NCBI GenBank assembly: GCA_017311185.1 | Contig: JAESUZ010004812.1 | Span: forward strand, 1-64,000 | Length of the DNA: 64,000 nt | Reading direction: 5' to 3' | From: Proteles cristata cristata | Taxonomy: Eukaryota > Chordata > Mammalia > Carnivora > Hyaenidae | Shown here: positions 48,048 through 58,713 of the stretch, one piece after another | How positions within the stretch are numbered: position 1 is the stretch's first letter | How the letters are laid out: every line of letters begins with the position of its first letter | Translations under genes and position numbers: made by a program | The notes under the pieces: generated by a model | What the model saw: the letters and a program-made list of their open reading frames with translations, nothing else | What the model was told of the DNA's origin: nothing | Databases searched by the model: none

Positions 48048-48252
48048 ATTTTTTAAGTTTATTTTTTTTGAGAGAGAGAGAGAGTAAGTGCACATGAGAA
48101 GGGGTGAGGAAAAGACGGAAGGAAAGAGAGAATCCCAAGCAGGCTCTGTGCTGTCAGCACAGAGCATGATGTGGGGATCAGTCTCATCAATCATGAGATC
48201 ATGACCTGAGCCCAGATGGATACTTAACCAAATGAGCCACCCAGGTGCCCCC
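48048..48252 (-). mobile_element. CAN-SINE
   Basis: Antisense copy from TTTTTTAAGTTTATTTTTTTTGAG to GAGCCACCCAGGTGCCCC. Moderately diverged. Confidence 0.92.
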
Positions 48253-48428
48253 AGATCTTGTTTTCTTATACAGTTAAAAAAACTGAGTCTTTTAAGTAGA
48301 ATGTTTATTACTTTTAGATTTAATATAATTATTGATATGTATTGTCTTTTTATTTTCTATTACTGAAGCTCTTAATCAGTTCTTACTCTTTTCCTATCTT
48401 TTTATTTAATAAAATATTTTTATTTTTC

Positions 48429-48606
48429 AGGGCACCTAGGTGGCTCAGTTGATTAAGTGTACAACTTCTGCTCAGGTCATGATCTCATGGTTTAATTTGC
48501 CATCAGCTCAGAGTCCACACCAGATCCTTTGTCCCCCTTTCTCTCTCTGTCCCTCCCCTGCACCCCTTCTCTCTCTCCCTCTCAAAATAAATAGACATTT
48601 CTAAAA
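48429..48606 (+). mobile_element. CAN-SINE with 22-bp target duplication
   Basis: GGGCACCTAGGTGGCTCAG head, slightly shortened centre and a CT-rich end with a CAAAATAAATAGAC tail. Flanks 48407-48428 and 48607-48628 match over 22 bp with one difference (TAATAAAATATTTTTATTTTTC versus ...TAGTTTTC). Confidence 0.94.
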
Positions 48607-50334
48607 TAATAAAATATTTTTAGTTTTCTAATTTATTTCTTCTACTGGTTAGTAAGCCTCACCTCTTTCAATACAGACATCCCTCACTTACTAAAGTATA
48701 TGTCACATTAACACTCTACCATTGTAAACTTTACACTTGACACTTCCCAATTCTTACTCCCCACATTTTCATGCTCACTTTCTACTTCACATTTCACAAT
48801 TCCCACATTTCCCACCCCATTTCCTATATTAAGAATGTAATAAACATAGCATAATTTTGTTCATCTATTCCAACTGTTTGTGCTATTGTTGATAGGTCTT
48901 TTCTACACACATCAGAGAACATTTCTGCTTCAGTTATTTTGTTTTATAATTTCCAATGTCTGCTTTTTATAATTTTTTTTCCTGCTGAAAATACCTACAT
49001 TTTTAGTAATGAGGATGATCTCTTTGCCTTTAAATATATTTATAACTGCTGTTTTAAAGTTATTGTGGGTTAAATACTATTTCTTGAATCTTCTCAGACC
49101 AATTTATATTGACTGTTTTTTTTCTCTCTTGACTTTAGGTAACATTTTACTGTGGCTTTGCATGTTTAGCAATGCTTTTAATTGCATTGTGGACATGTTG
49201 GGTGATATATTTTAGAGGCTATGCATTCTGTTATCTTGTACTGCAAAGTGTTAATGTTTATTCTAGTAAATAGAACAATCACCTGTAGATGCCTAATCAC
49301 CTGTGCATATTTGATTTAATGTTTAATCAGGGAAGATAAGTGGAAAGTTTCCTAAGGTCATCTATCTTGGTGGTTCTCAATCTACAAATGCTGTCTCCCC
49401 TGTAGATCTTATTGAAGCTTGGTGTTAAACTTCATAAGAGTGTCCAGAGTATTCCTTTTTAAAGTAGTCATTACTCCTAAATTTGGTATTTTTGGTATTT
49501 CAGGTAAGTGAGCTGGACATTAAAATGTTTTCTTTATTGTGGCTAAGATACTATAAATGATTTCTCAGGATGTTTGCCTTTTAAACTTGTTTTTCTTCTT
49601 ATAACCTCACAGCAGCTGCTCTTCTGTAAACATCATGTTGTCTTGCCCTGTTGTGCTTACATGAGCCTGACTCTCAACCAGAAACCTGTGAAGAACCCCC
49701 AATACAGGCTCCTTTTATTCATTCTACTTCTTTTCTAAGGTCCCCACCTCCTAGATTCCAAATTCCTTCACCAGCCTTAAATTCTAAGCCTCTCTAACTC
49801 AACAAAATCACAATCTTCTGCTTTGGGGAATTGTTCTTAGGCTGAGGTGATCATAAGTTTCATCTTATGAGTTTACTTTCTATTAGCAATTGCCATCTCA
49901 TAATGCCCAGTTCAGACTAAAGATTTTGTCACATATATTTTGCTCAGTTTTATAGTTTCTTCTAGTAAGAAATCTTTTGTAATAATTTTTCTGTCATGTC
50001 AGGAAATACGTTGCCTTCTTACTTTTTGTCTGCCTTTTCCTTATTCATTGCTAAAACATAAAGCTATAACCTTCAACAATTTTAATAAATTTTATCTATT
50101 CATTCTTCTCTTTGTCATTTTTTGTTTCCTATCTTGTGCATTTACTTTTAGGATTATGTCTTTTTGAAGATTTGACACTTTTATAACTCTGAAATGTCCC
50201 TCTATCCCTAGTGATACTATTTCTCTTTATGTATATATTTTTATCAAATAAATATAACCACTTTCTCTTAACACGAAGGTTTCTATTAAATCTTTTTCCT
50301 GTATTTACACTTATAAATTATCACTCTTAATTTT

Positions 50335-50519
50335 ATTCATTTTCATGAGAGATAGAACTAGAGTGGGGAGGGACAGAGAACGAGACACAGAATCTGAAAC
50401 AGGCTCCAGGCTCTGATCTGTCACCAGAAAGCCTGACGTGGGGCTCAAACTCAGGAACGGTAAGATCATAACCTCAGCCGAAGTTGGACACTTAATCAAC
50501 TGAGCCATCCAGGCACTCC
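50335..50519 (-). mobile_element. CAN-SINE, older
   Basis: Antisense copy ending GAGCCATCCAGGCACTCC, with 'ggctccaggctctgatctgt' preserved. The frame 50311-50508 (-) translates it. Confidence 0.9.
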
Positions 50520-50984
50520 TCAGTCTTCATATTTAAAGTGCAACTACTGACGACATCATGGAATTGGGTCTTGTGTTTTTAAACATATTCTGATAATCTA
50601 GCATTGAATACTTTGTCAATTTACATTAATGTAACTATTGATATGACTTTTTCATCTTTTCCTCTGTTCTTTGTCCCTTCTCTCCTACTTTTGGATTGCT
50701 TGATTTTTTAATCATTACATTTCTTCAATTGGTATGTAGTTATAGGATTTTATTTCAATTTTTAAGTGGCTGCTTTTCAGGTTAAAATCATAAAAGAGAA
50801 GGAAAATATAGGAGTAAGAATAACTTGTTACCTAGATTAAGTTTATTTCAAAATTTTATTTAAAAGTATCTTTTCAGCAGAAATATTTATACTGTAATAC
50901 TCCAATCCAAAACTCCAGTCAAAACTGTCATCCTGCAGTAATGATTATAAGTAAGATGTTTACGCAGTACCATTTAGGAACTGA

Positions 50985-51112
50985 GCATAATTGGAATCAA
51001 TCAGGCAGGTCTGTATTTGAATCATGGAACTTCTTTGAAATGCTTTGTAATCTTGGGCAAGTATCTTAACCTTCTTCAGTATTAAGGCCTAACCTATAAA
51101 ATGAGGGTAATC
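50985..51112 (+). mobile_element. MIR (ancient tRNA-derived SINE)
   Basis: 'ggcaggtctgtatttgaatc', 'tgtaatcttgggcaagtatc' plus 'ttaacc', and 'cctataaaatgagggtaat' match the MIR core and 3' end in order. Shared by all mammals, much older than the CAN-SINEs. Confidence 0.82.
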
Positions 51113-51535
51113 ATGTGTATTAACTTGTTTTTGATCCCCCTTGCTTATTGTTTTCCCTACCATGTTTATTTTAGAATAACATTTCTGGTTATTAAGTTTT
51201 TATTTAAATTCCAGTTAGTTAACATACAATGTAATATTAGTTTCAGGTGTACACTATAATGATTCCATATAACACCCAGTGCTCATCACAGTAAGTGCAC
51301 CCTGTCACCTATCTTACCCATCTGTGACCCACCTCTCCTCTGGTAACTATCAGTTCTCTGTAAAGAGCTGTTTCTTGGTTTGCCTATTATTCCCTCTGTT
51401 TTGTTTTTTAAATTCCACATATGAGTGAAATAATATGGTATTTGTCTTTCTCTGACTGACTTATTTCATTTAGCATAATACTATCTAGCTCCATCCATGT
51501 AATTGCAATTGGCAAGATTCATTCTTTTCTTAAAA

Positions 51536-51747
51536 ATACTCATTTATTTACTTTAAGAGAAAAAGATCAAGAATGAGCAGGGGAGGGGTAGGTAGAGAGG
51601 TAGACTGAGAATCTCAAACAGGCTCTGCAGCTATCACTGCAGAGCCCAATCAATGTGCTCAAACCCATGAACCATGAGATCATGAACTGAGCTGAAACCT
51701 AGAGTCAGACAGTAGGATATTTAACCAACTGAGCCATACAGGCACCC
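51536..51747 (-). mobile_element. CAN-SINE within the L1
   Basis: Antisense copy ending GAGCCATACAGGCACCC; diverged. Flanks TTCATTCTTTT and CTCATCCTTTT are a decayed target duplication. Confidence 0.88.
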
Positions 51748-51781
51748 ACTCATCCTTTTATATGGCCAAGTAATATTCCAT

Positions 51782-51812
<31 letters not shown>

Positions 51813-51849
51813 TATATACACATTATATATATGCATTATATATATATAT
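51782..51849. repeat. (TA)n microsatellite, left part
   Basis: Nearly pure TA run with ATACATTA interruptions. It grows from the 'ccattatata' of the L1 and continues on the other side of the inserted SINE. Confidence 0.95.
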
Positions 51850-52069
51850 TTTTTAAATTTTTAATGGTTTTTATTTATTTCTAGGAGAGAGAGAGAGACA
51901 GCGTGAGCAGGGGAGGGTCAGAGAGAGAGGGAGTCACAGACTGAAACAGGCTTCAGGCTCTGAGCTGGCAGTCAGCACAGAGCCCGACGCGGGGCTCGAA
52001 CCCATGAACCGCGAGATCATGACCCAAGCAAAAGTCGGACGCTTAACGGACTAAGCCACCCAGGCGCCC
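51850..52069 (-). mobile_element. Young CAN-SINE inserted into a (TA)n tract
   Basis: Antisense copy with mostly intact CpGs, ending GCCACCCAGGCGCCC. It carries the 2-bp-deleted form CAGACTGAAACAGG. Both flanks are (TA)n, so the target duplication cannot be measured. Confidence 0.95.
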
Positions 52070-52071
52070 TA

Positions 52072-52131
<60 letters not shown>
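52070..52131. repeat. (TA)n microsatellite, right part
   Basis: About 60 bp of almost perfect TA dinucleotides right of the SINE. Confidence 0.97.
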
Positions 52132-52134
<3 letters not shown>

Positions 52135-52199
52135 AATCTATATTTTTATATTCTTTGGGTAAATACTTAGTAGTGCAATTACTAGATCATAGGATACAT

Positions 52200-52950
52200 A
52201 GTTAATAGATCTTTGACAAAACGGGAAAAAAATATTTAATGGGAAAAAGATGGTCTCTTCAACAAATGGTGTTGGTAAAACTGGATAGCAACATGCAAAA
52301 AAATGAAACTGGACCACTTTTTTACACCATACACACACAAAAATTTAAAATGGACTCAAGACTAAATGTCCGACCTGAAGCCATAAAAATCCTAGTGAAG
52401 AACACTGGCAGTAACCCCTTTGATATCAGTTGTAGCAACTTCTATTTAGATAGACCTCTGGAGGCAAGGGAAACAAGCAAAAATAAACTATTGGGACTAC
52501 ATCAAAATAAAAAGTTTCTGTACAGTGAAAGAAAACAATCAACAAAACTAAAGGGCAACATATGGAGTCAGAGAAATTACCTGCAATTGACATATATAAT
52601 AAAGGAGTAGTTTCCAAAATACATAAAGAACTTCTAAAACTGAACACTCAAAGAATGAATAATCCAATTGAAAATCAACAGAAGACACGAATAGACATTT
52701 TTACAAGAAGATATACTGATGGTCAATAGACACATTAAAAGATGCTCTACATTGCTGATTATCAGGGAAATGCATATCAAAACTACAATAGGGTATCACC
52801 TCATACCTGTAAGAATGGCTAAAATCAACAATACGAGAAACAACAGGTGCTGGTGAGGATGTGAAGAAAGGGGAATCCTCCTAACAGTGATGGTAGGAAT
52901 TCAAACTGGTGCTTTCACTCTGGAAAACAGTATGGAGGTTCCTAAGTTTT
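52200..52950 (+). mobile_element. L1 ORF2 segment, inverted 5' part of the same L1
   Basis: Plus-strand ORF2 C-terminal coding: 'tctcttcaacaaatggtgtt', 'gtgaagaacactggcagtaa', 'aaaagtttctgtacagtgaa' and 'gatgctctacattgctgatt', ending with 'ctggaaaacagtatggaggt' near 52940. It stops just where the minus-strand segment takes up in ORF2 order, the pattern left by twin priming. The frame 52239-52610 is a shifted part of this relic. Confidence 0.88.
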
Positions 52951-55160
52951 TTTAATCAATTAATTTCAGTATTTATTTTTATTCATTCTATATACATGCA
53001 ACTGTACCTGTTTTCTCTCCAATGGCTTCTCTAAGAGTTAGAGTATATATTATCATCACAGCCTGAGTTATGCCATTTTATCATACATCTATCATTTCAC
53101 TTATGAGAATCTTAAACTGTTGATATCCATCCATCCTTTGTTATATCACCGTTCTATACATCTACAAAAGCCTAAAAGTGGATTTTATTATCTCTTCACT
53201 AAATAACTCAGGTTTTTATTTTTAAAAAATCAGAAAAAATCATTTACTCATGTATTTATTGATACCATTCTTTAGCTATTCCTGTAGTTCTAAATTTTTA
53301 ACTAGAATCATTTCCTTTCAATCTGAACACCTTCCTTTGGGAAGGTCCTTTAATATGCAAATCTGGTGACAACTGGTTGTTCTTATGATATTTAATGATA
53401 TAGCATTTGTAAAAACATTGGTACATATAAATGAAAAAATATATGTTTGTGGTTATGCTTGGATGATTATATTTAGTACAAAATGGTGTTTTGCTATTTT
53501 AAGTCTTTACAAACAGACTATGGAAAAATTAGACAGTATAAGACATTTCTAATTTGTTTAGAAGGAGCTTGTGCCAGCTTGATATATTGAACACATACAT
53601 ATTTATGAAATCAGCCATTTCTTTGGGGCTGTAAGAATTAGCTTTCTATTGATTGTGCCTAGTTATCTGTTATGTGTGTGACAATATGAAAATGGGCACA
53701 AGTTGCTCCTATTGACTTACTGTCCAATAAATAATTACTGTTCATTACTTATTGATTGTATACTTCCATAATTATTTCACTTCTTTCTTTGTGGCATCAG
53801 TGTCAGTTTTAGAACCTGAACAATTTACAGAAAAAAAAAGTCAGTTGTGCAGACAATGTGCACTGTCTCATAAAGGGTCTCTTGGCTTACCTATTCGCAT
53901 ATGACAAAAGATATATTATTCTGCTAACTAGCATCAGCTTTTCTAAATATATTGACAAATAGCACTAAATAGGCAGTAGAGGCTGTTTCGGTTGGTTATA
54001 GAAAGTTTCAAAAATTGTCTGTCTGAAAGTTTCCATTCCAAGAGCAAAGAAATGGTATCTTATAGGAAGAATATTCAAGGTCCAGATTTTCAGATGGGAA
54101 AGGGGCCAGGGATCACTTTAAGTAATTATCCATAATTTCATTTAACTTGGTGTCCCTAATTGCTATTGGTGGAAATTACTGGCACCTGTTTTACTGAGAA
54201 GACAAGAAGACAATTAAAAATGGAGAAAAATAAAATAGATGGTCACTCAAATGCTATCATCTTAAGGATGGGAACTGCACCTTTGTCTCATGTTATCACG
54301 GCTATTAACACAGTACCAGGAACTCTTAGAGACATTCAGTTTCTCCGTAATGTGTTCCTGGAATGAACTTAAAAATCACTTGTGTGTGAATACAGTCTTT
54401 CATCTAAAGCATGAAGAAATTCTGTGTGTTCTATCTGTAAGACCACATGGCATCAAGTACTAAACTAAGAGAAATATAACCATCCCCAAAAATGTTTCAG
54501 GTAAGTTATTCTTGGTTTCCTTTAGGCATAACAACACAACATGAATATAGCTTGGAAATTTTAAACTTTGGCACAGATGAAACTAGAAGTAAATACTTCC
54601 CTTACCTGGATTTCTTTGGGAAAGAGAGTAATTGATTTTTCATCTGTACTTAGCAATGTCTCTGAGATTAAGAAAAGCATGCCAAAGTAGAAAGTCTTAA
54701 TTGGTGAGTTGATTTGATTTCATTTTTATTAGGTTTTAGACAGTTGCATTAAGAATATGCCATATCTATTGAGCTACTAACAGAATACTTAAAAGTATGG
54801 CATTTGACATTTTCAAATTTATGTTTGCTCTCAATAATTAAAATTACAGGTAAAATTGAAAACTATTAACTTTTTTAAATTAGTGCACATCTATTTTTTT
54901 TTTACTATTGTCACCATTTTCTTCATATTAGCTGCCCAAATTAAAGAAAGTCCTATAATCACAGTTGACTTCAATGTCAAAAACAAGTTCTATCACAACC
55001 CGCTATCATATTCAGTGGGTCTGACTAGAAATCAAAATATCTCTTCTCATTTAACACCACCATAAAAAATACTTTATTTGATGTATCTATATAAAGTATA
55101 TTGTGCCCTTAATTAAAATTATTTATGTTGCTTAGTGCCCTCTGAGCTGCCTCATTAGGC
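52951..55160. other. No gene recognised; possible L2 fragment at 54245-54345
   Basis: At 54245-54345 'ggatgggaactgcacctttg' and 'aacacagtaccaggaactct' are faintly like the L2 3' end (cagtgcctggca). The rest is AT-rich without assignable features. The frames 54160-54366 and 54856-55065 have no support. Confidence 0.45.
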
Positions 55161-56080
55161 CATGATTTGCCATGTCATTAATTTTGAAAATTCTTATTCA
55201 GTATTCGTTCAAATATTTCTCTACTCCAATTTCTTCTTCTTCTTTTGGCATTCCAGTTACATGTTTATAATACCTTTTGAAGTTGTTCCAGAGTTTATGA
55301 ATGTTCTGTTATATTTATTCTTTGTTTTCCCTTTGCATTTCAGTTTAAGATTCTTTTTTTTTTTTTTTTAATTTTTTTTGTAATGTTTTATTTATTACTA
55401 GGAGAGACAGAGAGAGGCAGAGTGAGCAGGGGAGGGTCAGAGAGAGAGGGAGTCACAGACTCTGAAACAGGCTCCAGGCTCTGAGCTGGCAGTCAGCACA
55501 GAGCCCGACGTGGGGCTCGAACCCACGAACTGCGAGATCATGACCTGAGCGAAAGTCGGACGCTTAACTGACTAAGCCACCCAGGCGCCCCTCAGTTTAA
55601 GATTCTATTGACATATTTTCAAGTATACTGATTTTCCTTAGTCACATCCTTTCTACTGACAAGCCCATCAAAGGCATTCTTCATTTCTGCTGCATTTTTT
55701 ATTTCTAACACTTCGTTAGATTTTTTACTTAAAATTTCTGTCTCTTTGCTTACATTATTCATCTGTTCTTAAACATTCTCCATTTTTCCCCATTATCATA
55801 ATATTAATCATAGTTACTTTAAATTTCTTGCCAGACAATTCTAAAATCTGTGTCTTATCTGAGTCTGGTTCTGATGCTTAATTTGTCTCTTTAAATTGTT
55901 TTCCTTTCCTTCTAGCTTGCTTTGAATTTTTTTAAAATTTAAAGTCAGACATAACGTATTAGGTAATAGTAATGGACATAAATAGGCACTTAGTATATTA
56001 TGTGTTAATCTAGCTAATAGCTTCTCTGTGTTCCATATTTGCTATAGTTGGAGTTACCTGAAGCTTCAAACTCCTTTAGT
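55161..56080 (-). mobile_element. Old L1M-type sequence, antisense
   Basis: 'tttctctactccaatttctt', 'ttcatttctgctgcattttt', 'aaaatttctgtctctttgct', 'agacaattctaaaatctgtg' and 'tctgagtctggttctgatgc' resemble the antisense of an old mammalian L1M region. Split by the SINE at 55355-55591. Confidence 0.42.
55355..55591 (-). mobile_element. CAN-SINE, young, exact 15-bp target duplication
   Basis: Antisense copy, poly(T) to GCCACCCAGGCGCCCC. Target duplication TCAGTTTAAGATTCT at 55340-55354 and 55592-55606. Full-length form CAGACTCTGAAACAGG. Confidence 0.97.
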
Positions 56081-57043
56081 ATCATTTTATTTTCCCATTG
56101 AATTCTTGAGCTTACCTACGAATTTCTACTCAGACAGAGCTGGCACTTTGAAGTTCTTTCAGGAATAATCCACTATAACTAAAGAAGAATCCTGCTGGAA
56201 TGGGAGTAGTAGAGAGTGGAATAGTAAGATAGGATAGTAAGATAGGTGAAATGGGAAGATTATGTATCCTTATGATCAATTCTTAGCTTTTTAGTGGGCT
56301 TGCATATGTAGGTTGTGACATTCATTAGTGTTTTTCCTCTTATTCCTGCAGACCTGAAAACTAGAGGGGACTGGAGTCAGGAAAACACCCTTCTCCCAGG
56401 AAAGATAAGGCTCTGAAAAAAGTTTTTGTTTTTTGTTCTTTGTTTTTGTTTTTGTTTGTTTGTTTTTTTAACCATAAAGAGTAGTCTCTCTTATGGAGAG
56501 TGCTCTGGATTTACTTGACAATTGTTACTCATTTCCTCCCCTTGGCAGACCCTAGAGTTGATCTCTCTTAGCTCTTTACCATGAAAATGTGGTGGGTTTC
56601 TTAAAGGCTAGACACACTAAAGTTTAAGACTGGCTTTGAAACTGTGGCTCTAACAGGTTCCATCTTTCAAACTGAATCCACATTTATCCTCAAGAAATTC
56701 ATCAAGATTTTCATGTACAAGTTCCTAGCAGTTTATGATTCAGTGGCCTCTGCTCCTAAGAAGTAGACCTTATCTGTGACTACCTGGATTCCTCTCTTTA
56801 AATTTCTGAGTAGCAATTTGTCCTGCACCTGATTTCTTTACGAGTCCAAAAAAAGTCCTTGACTTTTCAGTTTGCTAAGCTTTATCTTATTAGGAAGGGA
56901 GTGATGACTTCCAAGCTCTTTACATGTCAGGACTAAAATGGAAAATTTCCCGAAGTATCTCTTCAATGAAATGAAAATTTCTCCTGAGTAAAATGTCTAT
57001 ATTAGAATGTATAGGGAGTAAAAAGGAACTATAGAGAGAAAGA

Positions 57044-57044
<1 letters not shown>
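56081..57044. other. No gene recognised; T/G-rich tract
   Basis: A TTTTTG-rich run at 56419-56469 is the only low-complexity feature. No coding sequence. Confidence 0.6.

Positions 57045-57075
<31 letters not shown>
57045..57075. repeat. (A)31 homopolymer
   Basis: Uninterrupted run of 31 A. No retroelement body is recognisable immediately upstream. Confidence 0.95.
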
Positions 57076-57077
<2 letters not shown>

Positions 57078-57212
57078 AAAGTCTTTCTTTAATTATAGTC
57101 TAAATACACCACAATATTTGGTAGAGAAATATATTGATAATTAGTTATAGCACAAGAGGGTAGAGTATGTATATTGAAGAATAAAATATGTAGGTACCAT
57201 TTGCTTTTCTTA

Positions 57213-57414
57213 GAGGTGCCTGAGTGGCTCAGTTGGTTAAGCATCTGATTTTAGCTCAGATTATGATCTTATGATTCACTGGGTTTAAGTCCCACATCAG
57301 GCTTTGACAGCTCAGAGCCTGAGCCTGCTTCAGATTCTGTGTCTCCCTCTCTCTCTGCTTCTCCCCTGCTTGTGCACACTACCTCTTTCTCAAAAAGTAA
57401 ATAATGCTTAAAAA
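57213..57414 (+). mobile_element. CAN-SINE, older
   Basis: GAGGTGCCTGAGTGGCTCAG head, 'tcagattatgatcttatg' and 'gggtttaagtcccac' (decayed B box), then a CT-rich end and an AAAAAGTAAATAATGC tail. Confidence 0.92.
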
Positions 57415-57511
57415 AGGAAAGAAAATCTCATATTAAACTGAATTTTCTGAGATATGAGAAGGAGAAAGTAATGACATATAGGATTCAGACAGAATGTACA
57501 ATACTGACAAT

Positions 57512-57538
57512 GGTCTCTCTCTCTCACACACACACACG
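57512..57538. repeat. (TC)n(CA)n microsatellite
   Basis: Short compound dinucleotide run, TCTCTCTCTCTC followed by ACACACACACAC. Confidence 0.9.
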
Positions 57539-57614
57539 GAAATATATTGTAAGATGCAATGCAAATTCAAAGCAGACAAAATTAAACAGGTCCTGTTTAA
57601 TTTAAATCATATAG

Positions 57615-57705
57615 GAGCTGAATCCAATGCCACCACTTAACTAGTTATATAACCTTCCATGTTTCTGAGTCACAATATTCTCATGTATAAAACCAGAGTA
57701 ATACA
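57615..57705 (+). mobile_element. MIR fragment
   Basis: 'aatccaatgccaccacttaa' followed by 'ctagttatataaccttcc', and 'ctcatgtataaaaccagagt', match the MIR core (gccacttactagctgtgtgacctt ... tcatctgtaaaat) with moderate divergence. Confidence 0.75.
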
Positions 57706-57796
57706 GCCACAGAATGAGAAACAAAGTAAGAGGGGAAAAAATGGCTAAATAGTTTAAGTGATCCTATCAAAGGTTCTGATATATTTGAGATCTTTA

Positions 57797-58014
57797 AAAA
57801 AAAATTTTAATGTTTTATTTATTTCTGAGAGAGAGAGAGGCAGTGTGAGCAAGGGAGGGTCAGACAGAGAAGGAGACACAGATTCTGAAGCAGGCTCCAG
57901 GCTCTGAGCTAACTGTCAGTACAGAGCCTGACGCGGGGCTCAAACCCACAAACTGTGAGATCATGACCTGAGCCAAAGTTGGAAGCTTAACCAACTGAGC
58001 CACCCAGATGCCCC
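57797..58014 (-). mobile_element. CAN-SINE
   Basis: Antisense copy ending GAGCCACCCAGATGCCCC. Diverged flanks around GATCTTTAA and GATGTCTTTAA. The frame 57860-58048 (-) translates it. Confidence 0.94.
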
Positions 58015-58474
58015 CTGATGTCTTTAATAATTTTTTTTCCTCTGTCATTCCATTGTTTGATGGAGGTATTCTTTTTTTTCAAATTATGCTATCCACATCC
58101 AATACTTAACTGCAGTAGTCTTGTCAACAAGTAGATTTTTGATCTCATAAAGGGAATTTTCAATTTATATTTGTGGAGTCTGTTCTTGAGCTCCTAGGGA
58201 AGCTATACTTTATCATTTACAGAGGTCAAAATGACTCCACAAAATCCTCACAATGTGGGCTTTATTTCTGGCCGAAGCATACACATAGTATGTCTACTTC
58301 ATTAAAAATAATAATAAAAACCAAAAAAGAGCTTTCCAAAGAAAAAGATAATCTTCTTGATCCCCAAATCAAACTCATACAGCCTTCCACATACTAAAAT
58401 CATAAACTCTGTAACTTTCTGGAGTGTTCTTCATCATGACAATATTTAACTCCACGTAAAAAACAAACATTCAA

Positions 58475-58699
58475 GGGGCGCCTGGGTGGCTTAGTCGGTT
58501 AAGCGTCCGACTTTCGCATAGGTCATGATCTCGCGGTTCGTGGGTTCGAGCCCCGCGTCGGGCTCTGTGCTGACTGCCAGCTCAGAGCCTGGAGCCTGTT
58601 TCAGTCTGAGACTCGATCTCTCTCTGACCCTCCCTTGCTCACGCTGTGTCTCTCTCTCTCTCCTAGAAATAAATAAAAAATATTAAAAAACAAACAAAC
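58475..58699 (+). mobile_element. Young CAN-SINE, 14-bp target duplication, (CAAA)n tail
   Basis: GGGGCGCCTGGGTGGCTTAG head, intact A and B boxes and CpGs, and the 2-bp-deleted form TTTCAGTCTGAGACTC. Target duplication AAACAAACATTCAA at 58461-58474 and 58700-58713. The tail expanded as CAAA units. Confidence 0.97.
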
Positions 58700-58713
58700 A
58701 AACAAACATTCAA

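Larger units (their letters stand above)
47740..50790 (-). mobile_element. Old L1M/HAL1-type sequence, antisense, several segments
   Basis: Around the inserted SINEs, segments such as 'tttatcattatggaatgccc', 'ccttgaggtctactttgttg', 'tttgcatgtttagcaatgct' (49157), 'aaatgtccctctatccctag' (50191) and 'aatttacattaatgtaacta' (50617) resemble the antisense of old L1 elements. The similar text at 47880 and 50190 suggests two relics rather than one. Boundaries are uncertain, and 48630-48900 and 49330-49900 may be other sequence. Confidence 0.42.
51190..52199 (-). mobile_element. L1 3' segment of a 5'-inverted element
   Basis: Antisense L1 3' end: 'aaattccagttagttaacat' plus 'acaatgtaatattag', 'gtgctcatcacagtaagtgc', 'ccacatatgagtgaaataat', 'catttagcataatactatct' and 'aagtaatattccattatata'. 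It then resumes after a (TA)n and SINE with 'attctttgggtaaatactta' (52152), which encodes VIALLSIYPK on the minus strand. At about 52200 it meets an opposite-strand L1 segment. SINEs occupy 51536-51747 and 51850-52069. Part of the ORF2 end is missing around the (TA)n. Confidence 0.88.
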
